In this document: in pieces, positions 10,523 to 21,000 of the stretch | Layout of the letters: each line of letters begins with the position of its first letter | How positions within the stretch are numbered: the first letter of the stretch is position 1 | Source: Mnemiopsis leidyi | Lineage: Eukaryota; Ctenophora; Tentaculata; Lobata; Bolinopsidae | Direction of reading: 5' to 3' | Assembly: GCA_000226015.1 (NCBI GenBank) | Contig: JH153313.1 | Location: 101,165 to 147,480 of the forward strand | Length of the DNA stretch: 46,316 nt | Made by a program: the position numbers and the translations under genes | The notes under the pieces: generated by a model | The model's database searches: none | Told to the model about the DNA's origin: nothing | The model's input: only the letters and a program-made list of their open reading frames with translations

Positions 10523-12645
10523 ATGAAGCTTGAAGTGCCAAAAGAAGACCCCCAGTTTACCCTGTTTTCACCAGAAAACACCCTGCCCACAGAAGAACGA
10601 ACTCAGGTAGAAACTTCCTGTTCGAGGTGTCATATTTGTTGTATTTATTAATTCTAGGTAAAGTGGTGCTATATTTTTTATATTTATTAATTCTTGGTAT
10701 GGTATTTTAAGTGGTGAATTACATTTTAGTAATAGTCTGTCTCAACTCCGTCAGCTTGCCTTAAGTTCGTCGTTTGTCTGGTTTCATAGAAAATACAAAT
10801 TAAGGAGAGAACTTGGTTTTTGTTGCACTTAATACTTCCATACTTTCAGTTCAGAAATCGCGCTAACGATGTGTTCGGATCGCTAAGTCGGGACACAGTT
10901 GCTCCTTCAGAAATCACACCTGCTATGGCGCCCCCTTTGCCCCCTCAACCCCGCCCCCATTCAAGGTTTTTAGGGGGCTCCTTTAAAAGTAATAAGTGTT
11001 TGTTGACTGCTGTTCGCATTTTCTTTTATTATACTATTGATTCAACTGTTCCAAATAAAATGGAACTTTTAGACTTTTAGACACATATTTAAATAAGTTA
11101 CTGTTTACTTTATCTCTAAATATCGTTTTAGTTTCTGCTTTTCCAAAACTAACCTCTAAAAGTAGATCACGTGACCAGGGTCGAAGACAAAGTGAACATC
11201 ACCCCCTCCACTCAACTGTACAACAGTATTGTCAGTGACAAAGTAGAGAAGAGCAGACTGACAAGCCGGCCTTCAAAACCCTTCGGTAAACTTTCCTTAT
11301 GTCTCCATTATTTAAGTTATTATAAACTGCTTGGTACTTCTCGTCAATGTTTACAAATTTATGACAAAATGTTTTAAATTGGTGACATGTCTACATTCTA
11401 CAACGTAAAGTTTTATCATATTGTGAAAGATTTCCACAAAGCTTAAAATTTTCGTCATATTTGGTGTTGAAATTTTCACAAAGCTATAAAACTTCGTTAA
11501 TCTTTCTTAAATATTCAGCTAGGGCGAACAAGCGGTTTTTCAGAGCGCAGCACGAGATTAGTCCTCACAAGTTCACCAAATACTCACTGGAGGACACCAA
11601 CATTGCTGATGATAGGTCTGTCGAGGGACACGACTAGTATTTCTGGGGAAGGGTCACAAATCGTTTATATCAGGTGGTAGCGTTACTCGATATTAATTGC
11701 CGATTGGTCGTACCTATTACTTAACTTTAATTGGTCAATGGCTATCACATAAAACAAAATATTTGTGACCCTTCCCCAAAAATGCTCTTCTAAATGGGTT
11801 GAAAGTTGAAAAATGAATTCCCTGGTTGGTTCCACCACCCTTTTTTGTGAACGCCAATACCAATGGATCTTCAGTGAGAATAAAACGATTGCACTGAACT
11901 TTCTGAACGACCTACGGAAAAACAAAGAGGGGCAATTAGAAGAGTCTGCGTCATCAACAAAAGAGGAGAAAATTGTGTTTAGAAAACGAGAACGTCTCAC
12001 TAAAAACGAGGTATATATTTCTCGTCTTTATTGATATTTCTGTCTATCATTGTTAACTAAGTTAATCGGAAAATTAACCACTTGTTTTGATTGCCAGGGA
12101 GATGATACGATAAAGAAAGCCCCGAGTAAGCACAAAAGTGTGGTAGTTCAAGAAGAATACGTGATTGGTCAGACGAAGTCCATGTCAAAGCGCCATGCAC
12201 GTGCAGCCGGGTCAAGCAGCGCGCTACGACAACATGCACGTGCAGCTTCAAAGTCTTCATCGAAGGGAAAAGAACGAAGCAGAGTCACTGCCTGTTATTT
12301 AGATGGTATTCCTCATACTTTACATGATTAATTTCGTCTTGATACTTGTAGACCCAAAGAATTGAGAATATAAGCATCGTGCGCAAAAGAATTAGCTAGT
12401 TAACAAACTGTTATCAATATTGTTGACAAATATTCGCTAAGCTACGTAGTACGTATCACAAGAATTTCTGACGTAGAGTAAACCTTATCTACAATAATTT
12501 CATTCCAAATATGGTAATGTTGCAAAAATACCGAACGGGAATAAAAACTTGCAACACAGCGTGTGATATAGAGCATATTTATGTGCTGGTTCGTTACGAT
12601 GTAATGTTTTCAGATGAAGAAAACGAGGAGGACGAATTAGACTGA
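10523..12645 (+). CDS. TSSC4: TSSC4 homologue (U5 snRNP assembly factor family), 7 exons
   Basis: Vertebrate TSSC4 is a largely disordered nuclear protein that chaperones U5/tri-snRNP assembly; the role here is inferred from homology. Exons: 10523-10606, 10850-10965, 11179-11285, 11519-11615, 11875-12010, 12098-12305, 12614-12645, all phase-consistent. Recognition rests on two family blocks: FRNRANDVFGSLS (compare the RSxDIFG motif) and HKFTKYSLEDTNI followed by NKTIALNFLNDL (compare the WTKYSLEDV...ALAFL block of the human protein). Later come IVFRKRERL, a basic Ser/Arg/Lys stretch with a near-duplicate RHARAAGSS / RQHARAASKSS, and an acidic end EENEEDELD. The start at 10523 is the first in-frame ATG after the last upstream stop. 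It lies about 430 bp after GLRX3. The exon 3 acceptor (GACCAG at 11173-11178) has a weak pyrimidine tract. Confidence 0.8.
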
Positions 12646-13068
12646 GACGATCTCCTTTATGAAATTTTAGTTTTGTGACGATTTTTGAATGTTGATATTT
12701 CACAGAACACAATATAATGTTACAATCCCATAAAAGTTCGGATAGAATTTCACCGAAGTTTTCTCCTATCTTCATATTCACAAATGCTAGAACGTTAATT
12801 TCAATGCAAGCTTGTTGCCTCTGTAATGTAGTGCTTTTATTGATGCTGATTTTTTGAACCATGAACGTTTTTACTCCAATTCATCTTGCCTTGAATCATG
12901 AATGTATATTTGAAGATTTATATGATATCACGACACAATACAATCCTCTTTCCTCTTGTTTACTTGTCTAAAAATGTTATGTTGCTTGTAAAAACGATAG
13001 CTGTTACGCCATCAATATAACTCGAGCCATGGTTAAACCCTTAGAATTATTACTACTGTACAGACAGC

Positions 13069-13277
13069 GGTTGTTACTAACTTCATGTTGCCTTGACAAC
13101 ACCACCCTGATCACCTTGACGACACCACGACATAAACTCTAGTACTTCAGCCACTCTAACTAATATCACAGTGTTAGGATGTATAGAAGATGGTTGTTAC
13201 TAACAATCCTACTTACAACTTCATGTTGCCTTGACAACACCACCCTGATCACCTTGACGACACCGCGACATAAGCTC
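13069..13277 (+). repeat. Tandem duplication of the cystinosin first-exon region
   Basis: 13069-13139 and 13191-13277 share about 60 near-identical bases (CTTCATGTTGCCTTGACAAC through GACATAARCTC). The right copy is signal-peptide coding sequence of cystinosin exon 1; the left copy lies in its 5' flank or 5'UTR. Confidence 0.85.
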
Positions 13278-16200
13278 CTCATCAACGAAACCAGCACACT
13301 CACTCTGCAGCTCGAGGAAGCAGCTACGGAGGATCTTGTGTTCAACTGTACTCCCTCCTCACCCGATCTGGTGGAGCTACATGGAGGCTACCAGATAACG
13401 GTTAGTTATTCACACTGCTGTGTTTTTACCTTCTGGTTATGCTCCCTTCCCTTCTGCTGCTTCTCCTTCACTTTCTACTGCTTCTTTGAAAAAGAAATTG
13501 TCTATAAAAGTTGCGTTTATTTCCTGTTTTCCCACCCATTTCTACAGTGCGAACTTATTTCAGACTGGATTAATAATGATTGCTGTAGGGGTTGTAATGA
13601 CTGTATTAACTAGAACCCCCTCCTAAAGGTAGCTAACACGACCAACAGTACAACAGTGAACATCACAGCCGGATGTAAAGCCGGCACTTTCTACCTTTCC
13701 ACCCATCTACATCGCCCTCACATTGCTAATCTCTCAATTCCAGGTCTGTCAAGTTTAGCTATTTCAAAGCGTTCTTTTGTAAATTACATGTGTATTTATC
13801 TGAATTGTTCACTGAAATTTGAATGATTATCAAAAAAACTGAGGCTCTTTTTCTTCACAATAATTTTACTTCACCTTTCTTACAACTTAAAATAGGGACA
13901 AACTAACCACAGATCTCGATATGTCGGTGGTACACTCGAGAAAGCTGGAAACTGTTATCAACGTCCTGGGATGGCTCTGTTTTGCGTCCTGGTCAATCTC
14001 TTTCTACCCTCAAATATACCAGAACTGGGCGCGAAAAAGCGTTGTCGGTACGGATATAATTCGATCTTTTTATTTGGAAATTACACTTTTTATCTCTCAT
14101 GTTTTTTGCCGAAGGCAAAGATCCCCGCCACTAAACAAACTCTCCCAAGAACTAAGATTCCCGCAACTAAACAAACTCTCCCAAGAACTCAGATTCCCGC
14201 AACTAAACAAACTCTCCCAAGAACTCAGATTCCCGCAACTAAACAAACTCTCCCCAGAACTAAGATTCCCGCCACTAAACAAACTCTCCCCAGAACTGAT
14301 GATGTTGGTGGTCAGAAGAGAAACGCACAGATAATTAAGGCTTGAAATCTTCGTTTAATTACATCATTAGAGCCTCAAATTATTTGTATAATAGTAGTTG
14401 TTGAAAGTATTAAACTCCAGAACTAATATTCCCGCCTGCCGCCACTAAACAAACTCTCCCCAGAACTAAGATTCCCGCAACTAAACAAACTCTCCCCAGA
14501 ACTAAGATTCCCGCAACTAAACAAACTCTCCCCAGATTTAAGATTCCCGCCACTATACAAACTCTCCCAGAACTAATATTCCCGCCACTAAACAAACTCT
14601 CCCCAGATTTAAGATTCCCGCCACTAAACAAACTCTCTCCAGATTTAAGATTCCCGCCACTAAACAAACTCTCTCCAGATTTAAGATTCCCGCCACTATA
14701 CAAACTCTCCCCAGAACTCAAATTCCCGCCACTATACAAACTCTCTCCAGAACTAATATTCCCGCCACTATACAAACTCTCCCCAGGGCTGAGTTTTGAC
14801 TTTCTGGGATACAACATGCTGGGTTGGATCTGTTACTCCGTCTTCAACTTCTCTCTTCTGTGGGTGACTCCCGTCAAGAACCAGTACTTTGAGGCTTACC
14901 CTCACGGTGTCATCAATGTCCAGCTATCAGACTTTTGTTTCTCCTTCCACGCTCTTATCATCACAGGTATTAACTATAGGTTGCTCTTATTAACACAGGT
15001 ATATACCATCAAGGGTTATTAATAAATATACGTCATTATTATCAATAGTTAAAGCAAATACGTCATTATTTAGTTAATGTTTAACCACGCGCATTTTGTT
15101 GCACTTTAGAAATACAATACAGTTCAAATCATTACCAACTGTATCATTTTTTCAGCTCTGACGATCCTTCAGTGCTTGTGTTATGAACGGGGTGGACAGA
15201 AACCCAGCCCGCTCTGTTTGTTTATCTTAGCAGGTTTGTTTTTTTAACAATAACATTTTTTATATAACATGACTTTACTTTTTTTATAGGACCATACATG
15301 TACTTTATATACGAAGAATTCATCCTATATTCAGTGTCTTACTGCCTTTCCAACCTAATTCAGCTATAGTACATAGCTTACGATAGCATTATAGTTTTAT
15401 ATACTTAACTAACTACTACACTAGTAAAACTAAAATACATTGCTTACGATAGAATTATAGTTTTATATACTTAACTAACTACTACACTAGTAAAACTAAA
15501 ATACATTGCTTACGATAGAATTATAGTTTTATATACTTAACTAACTACTACACTAGTAAAACTATAATACATAGCTTACGATAGTATATAGTTATATAGT
15601 ATATAGTTTTATATACTTAACTAACTTCTACCCTCCCCAGCGTTCGGGTGCGGTATGGTACTGATGTCTATAGTTGCTGCCTCGTGCTGCGTTACCTGGT
15701 TCCAGTACGTCTCAATCTTCAGCTATGTAAAGCTCGGTATTACTGTTGTCAAGGTTAGAATTCATTAAATAATATTGTTTATTTCATTAAATAACATTGT
15801 GTTTTAAAGGGTTGGTATTACGTGCATCTTATCGTGTGTTTAAAAAAAATGAGATGCTCGATTGTGAGATTAAGTTCAAACTTTTATAAACTTGATAAAA
15901 AACTTTACCCATACTATTTCAGTACTCTCCTCAAGTTTACATGAACTTTAGAAATAAGAGTACCGAAGCTGTGTCTATCTATCAGTTCCTGCTTGATTTT
16001 ACGGGTGGTGCTCTTTCTCTGATCCAGGTCAATATGTTTTTATGTTCCCTTAGCAACCTGCCACGTTTCCCTTGGTAACCTGCTAAGTAACCTGGTCGCC
16101 TGCCCGGCAACTGGCCTCTAGATAGCTTTCTCTGTAAGAAGATTTGAGCCATATTAGCTCACCCATGTAAACTAAGTACTATAAGTCTAACTAAAATATA

Positions 16201-16843
16201 AACTGAGATAGAAACCTGGATGAAGGAAACTAACAATAAGTTACGTCTAACTAAAATATAAACTAAGATAAAAACCAAGTCGACACAAACTAACAAAACT
16301 AAATCTAACTAAAATATAAACTAAGATAAAAACCTGGATGAAACAAACTAACAAAACTAAATCTAACTAAAATATAAACTAAGATTAAAACCAAATCGAA
16401 ACAAACTAACAAAACTAAATCTAACTAAAATATAAGCTAACATAAAAACCAAGATGAAACATACTAAGAAAACTAAATCTAACTAAAATATAAACTAAGA
16501 CAAAAACCTGGAGTAAAAAACTAATAAAACTAAATCTAACTAAAATATAAACTAAGATAAAAACCTGGATGAAAGAAACTAACCTGACACCTAAACACAG
16601 ATGGGTCTGATAGCGTACAACTACGACGACTGGAAGACCTTCCTGGGCGACTTCACCAAGTTCGGCCTGGCAATACTGAGTATTTTCTACGATCTGATCT
16701 TCATCACCCAGCACTACATCCTGTACCGAGAACCGAGATACAGTCACCTGAAGGAGGAGGATAGAGAGAGTAGTGAGGGGTTGTTATCTGAGGGGAGACA
16801 GATTGGAGTGGTTGCTGCTGATCCTGTAAACCAGTTAGGGTGA
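13179..16843 (+). CDS. CTNS: Cystinosin, lysosomal cystine/H+ symporter, 8 exons
   Basis: Seven-TM PQ-loop transporter exporting cystine from lysosomes. Exons: 13179-13400, 13629-13743, 13913-14047, 14787-14966, 15156-15233, 15641-15753, 15923-16027, 16601-16843. Exon 1 has a signal peptide ([13 protein letters not shown]); exons 1-2 give a luminal domain with several N-glycosylation sequons. Exon 3 has the first PQ loop ([10 protein letters not shown], with [11 protein letters not shown] before it). Exon 4 begins [14 protein letters not shown], a strong cystinosin signature. Exon 7 has the second PQ loop ([14 protein letters not shown]), and exon 8 has [17 protein letters not shown] and the tail. 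Human cystinosin ends in the GYDQL lysosomal signal; here RYSHL (YxxPhi) sits at the same place and is followed by about 30 extra residues. Introns 3, 5 and 7 are filled by minisatellites that run up to the acceptor. Confidence 0.95.
14114..14786 (+). repeat. 36-bp minisatellite made of 3' splice-site copies in CTNS intron 3
   Basis: Two blocks (about 14114-14298 and 14411-14786) hold roughly 15 units like ACTAAGATTCCCGCCACTAA then ACAAACTCTCCCCAGA. The last unit ends at the true acceptor ACTCTCCCCAG|GGCTG at 14786/14787, so every unit carries a copy of a polypyrimidine-AG acceptor. The 36-bp period is a multiple of three, which makes in-frame 12-residue repeats if retained. Confidence 0.95.
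15368..15640 (+). repeat. 66-bp tandem repeat abutting the CTNS exon 6 acceptor
   Basis: Three full copies and a diverged fourth of a unit containing GCTTACGATAGAATTATAG and ATACTTAACTAACTACTACA. The last copy turns directly into the true acceptor (AACTTCTACCCTCCCCAG|); earlier copies end in the weaker ACTACTACACTAG. Confidence 0.9.
16184..16590 (+). repeat. 58-bp tandem repeat in CTNS intron 7, next to the acceptor
   Basis: About seven copies of a unit containing AAATCTAACTAAAATATAAA and GATAAAAACCTGGATGAAAC. The array ends about 10 bp before the exon 8 acceptor (CTAAACACAG|). Confidence 0.9.
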
Positions 16844-16950
16844 TTTAAGTTGGGTGGTTGCTGCTGATCTTGTCGACCAGTTAGGGTAATCTAGGTTGGG
16901 TGGTTGCTGCTGATCTTGTCAACCAGTTGGGGTTATATGGATTGGGTGGT
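16804..16950 (+). repeat. Three copies of a 47-bp repeat spanning the CTNS stop codon
   Basis: Units begin GGTTGCTGCTGATC and end near TTGGGTG. The first copy contains the last codons and TGA of cystinosin; the next two are in the 3'UTR/flank. Confidence 0.85.
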
Positions 16951-18065
16951 TGCTACTGATTCTATTCTAATTCAAATCGTTGAAGTTTATGGAAATTTAA
17001 ATAATACAGAGAAATATTGGTATTGGTAGTAAGAACAAAAATGTACATGTCACACATTTATCGATTTTTATTCTATAATGACGAGATATGGATCTCCAAT
17101 GATTTTTTGATGATAACTCCTTCTTTAATATTATACCTTTAATACGACTTATTTTCTTAGTTTAATATAATCTGCAATATTTTCGTGGCATCATGTTGTT
17201 AAATCATTAAATTAAGCATTTATTTTTCAATCAGACGAATTAAAAATCGAGCATGGCCGAAAAGTTTTTCTTTTCGTGTTTTAATTTGTGTCAAAAACAG
17301 TTTGTGTTTGTTTCAGTTGAAAATTAATTTTGTTTTTTATCTAATGTAAATATTTCATTACCGAATGACTGTGAAAATATAATTATATTTAAATACAAAC
17401 TATATACAAGCTAAGTAATATGTATTAATATGGCTATTTTATGTTTTTTCCGATGATGAGCTGGCCTCCGTATTCTTTTAATGATTTTACCTTACTCTAT
17501 GTATGTATTGAGTTTAACAGTGAAACCTTCCACACAGACGTCATAGTTTTTAAGAGGAGACGGAAATTTGCTCTATCACGCGACAGTTTTTTAATTTATA
17601 TCCTGTTTTCTGCTCTTCATTTTTAATTATTGCCCGGATAAAACCGGTCCGGACTTCAGGTTTCACTGCAACCAACTACACTCAAGATTTCAGAACTTTG
17701 TCAGATGATTTGTTTAGTGACGCATTTTCTGTTGTTAAATTGTAATTAACATAATCTTATTTTGATTTTTGCTGTACTAAGTTTGTATACTTTCCGAACC
17801 TCGGGGTGTAAAATTAGCTTTTTCTTATTTTAGGTGACAACAAGATTACTCTAAAACCTAGAATACCTATATTTCACTTAAACATCTTACATTAAAATAA
17901 GTTGCTTCTGTTTCCAATATCTAACTCTTAACTTATGTACAGGAACTATGTAATGATATGAACCTCTAAAGATCAAAATAACATAGGACAAATTCCAACT
18001 TTGTGAATACAGATATACAGACCAATAAAACTCGGGCCAGTCAATACAGCTGTCAAAAGTAGCGG
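16951..18065. other. Intergenic stretch between CTNS and the GPS2-like gene
   Basis: AT-rich. Apart from a small possible inverted-repeat element at 17518-17668, nothing recognisable. Confidence 0.55.
17518..17668. mobile_element. Possible small MITE (151 bp, CAGTGAAACCT termini)
   Basis: CAGTGAAACCTTC at the left faces its inverted copy (CAGGTTTCACTG on the + strand, 17657-17668) at the right. CAGTGAAACCTC-type ends are typical of pogo/Tc1 group transposons. The expected TA target duplication is not clear at either flank, so this is tentative. Confidence 0.35.
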
Positions 18066-21000
18066 ATGTCCCCCGGAAACGTAGTTATCCCTCCTCCCCC
18101 TCCTCTATCGGACTTTCAAAGACGTGCTCTTACTCTCTTTATTAAGAAGAAGCGGTCAGGACCAACTTTAATGAAGTCAAGTTTTATAAAACTTCTGATT
18201 AGGATAAATCGATACATTCTAATAACGGTGATAAAATATTTATAAACTTATGCAAAATTTTGATAAACTTTGATAACGAACTAATATCTAGCATTTACTG
18301 TATACACTTCAACCAAACAGGACGTACTACGAGAAGAAAGATGCTGTAATCAGCCGAAAGTACCGATGGCTGGAGGACCTCAACCAGAGAGACCCAGATT
18401 TGGAGGGTATAGAGATATCTGAGTCAAGCCTGGAGGAACTCAAGAAGAAACGAGAGAGTTTGGTGGGTTAAATTTAGTCCTGCTGTCCAATAACAAACAT
18501 CCTATTTCTTACGTGTGGTTATGATATCATCAGGTTTCAGGACGATTTTAATATGAAATGTCAAGTGTTTTTTCTTCTCCCAAATTTTCGTACGCTCGCC
18601 TTTGTCTGGCTACCTAAAACCACAATATCCAGTGTGACGAGAAACACAGGCTTTTCGAACAGCTGAAAAACCTGCTACCAGCAACGGAAGAAGAGGAACA
18701 ACCTCCTTCTCAGTTTCCCGGGCAACCAGGAGCGTTTCCGGGCAACCCACAGGGGGGCGTTTCCGGGCAACCCTCAGGGGGCGTTTCCAGGCAACCCTCA
18801 GGCAGGGTATCTTACACCTCAACCAGGATACCAATCTTCTTATCATGTCAACTCTGGTATGTTCCGGAGTTGGACAGTCAAGCGGTGATCTTGAGTCAAG
18901 ATCACCGCTCGACAGTTTTCTTGACAGTTTTCCACCTGAAAGTTTGACAAAATCTGAGATTCGTACTTTAGCACCTCCCTCTTACTTAATGATTTCCCCT
19001 AATTTCTAACTACATTTCAGGATATCCAGCGGGTTCCAACTATCACCCCACCAACTATGCTCCCTCGTTCTCCTCCACTCCATATTCCGTTATCACAGAG
19101 CCTGTCACTCCAAAGAAACCTTCTGAAATGAGTCCTGTAAATAATAAAAATCTTTGAACTTTTACAAATGAATATTCTAGATGTAAATACACTGTAAAAT
19201 GTAAATACCACGTGCCTTAAGTGTTGCCAGTCAGGTTTATAGTATAGCGTAACCTGTTATGAGGTAATTTAATTAACATAAGTAAGAAGATAATATTTTT
19301 CATTTAATTTATAATTATAAAGAAGGCTTAACGTAACTGTTTGCTTTCAAGACTTTTTCATTAGATGTAACTTAGATGTAACTTTTACCACAGGTTCATA
19401 TAATGAAGCCGTCAGACATGAGTCCCCTGAGTAGTCACGAGAGGACGGGTTACAACAGGAGCTGGGATAACGTCAGTCCGGTCAGCAAAGCGGCGGACTC
19501 CGAGTCGGCGGAGTTCACCAAGTACCCCTCCACTGAGTACACCACTCCCTCTGCTGCCACCAAATACGCAGAAACGCGAGAAAACAGGATCGACTCCTTC
19601 ACGAAGGCTTTTACGGATACGATCAGTAAAGCTATGATGTCGGAGTTGAACATGTCCAAGGAAAGTGCTACAAAAGCGGACACTAAATCTGACCCACGTT
19701 CGCCCCCCTTGAAACCATCTACCCCCACCACGCCCTCTAAATCCGAACCTCTACTTAGCCCCAAACACAAGCCCAAGGACACTCCGGAACCCAAGAAGAC
19801 TGATCCGCCTGTTCGACCTAGGTCCCCAGAAACGGCGAGAAAGTCAGAAGTTAAAACTGCGGAGGTCAGCAAACGAAGTGACGGGAAGCAGACCGAGGCA
19901 AGGCGAGTTGAACAGACTCCTGGAAACAAAAACAGGAGGTCTATGAGCGGAACTGAGTCCAACTCTTCTGTCTCATCTCTGAAGCATCCTCCTCAAAGGT
20001 ATACCCGGCCAGTATTCGCATCTGAGGTCTAACATGGCATGGTATTTGGGGCATTATTATTTATAGCAACTGCTGCGCTTGAAGATTTCCGATTCCATTG
20101 GCCGATGCGCCTCAAACAGTATAATTAGTTATTTAGTCGCTCCTGGTTCATTTTTGTCTCCTTCTTCAGTCCACAACTTAAGCAGCGTAAAGAAGAGGTG
20201 TCGGACCTGCCTCCTGTTATAAAGATCAGTAAAGCGGAAATACATTCCAAAGTTATGTCCTGGCCGACCTCTCACCCATTCCCGCGAAAAGTAAGTCTTC
20301 ATATCCACTCTTGCGTCCAGTTTTCTTTTGACTCGCATTTATCATTTAGTGAAGAAGTAACTTGATTTGTATTATTACACGTAAACTGAAATTGAATCCT
20401 AGTCAATGAGTTTAAACCTAAAGTTAAGGCTAGCGATCTTTACTTCTAGGGAGATGGGTCAGCTCGTCCCAAATATAGTTTGCTAACCGGATTGTCAGGC
20501 GCATGTATCCTCCAGGCCAGCGAAAGAACCCCTGACTCTGAGAAGAAACCAGCTGGTAAGAAAGAAAGTGCAGACTCGTCGGGAAGCTCGCTGTTAGAGT
20601 TCGCCTTCCAGTCAGCTCTGTTTGGGAACACTCTGTTTGGAGACAAAGATGCCTCTCCTACTCCTCCTCAAGGTGTTTATATTTGTTTGAGAAAGTTGAT
20701 GAGAAAAGTTTTACGATACACGCCTCTTAGACAGTGCCCCAATTTGGAGTCTTTTTACTGCTTATCCTTAAAAGTTGACTAGAGCGAGAATATTAAGACC
20801 GGCCTTGGTACCGAGATGGGCTATTTTTCCTGTCTTAGATAGAATTTCCTGCCAGCTTATAGTTGTTTTACTTGCTCACTATTATTCAATTATCCATCCC
20901 AATTTCCATTGTGTTCAATTTCTATGGCCATGGCATGGTATGTCGTAAAACAAAACAATTGTACTTAATATTAATGCTCCCGTTTTCTTTGACAATTAGA

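Noticed and set aside
14097-14817. Repeat protein reading [12 protein letters not shown] on the minus strand
   Set aside because: Translation of the 36-bp intronic array; no start or splice context.
19450-19962. 170-residue minus-strand frame
   Set aside because: Antisense shadow of the SP-rich exon 19394-19998, whose + frame joins its neighbours in phase.
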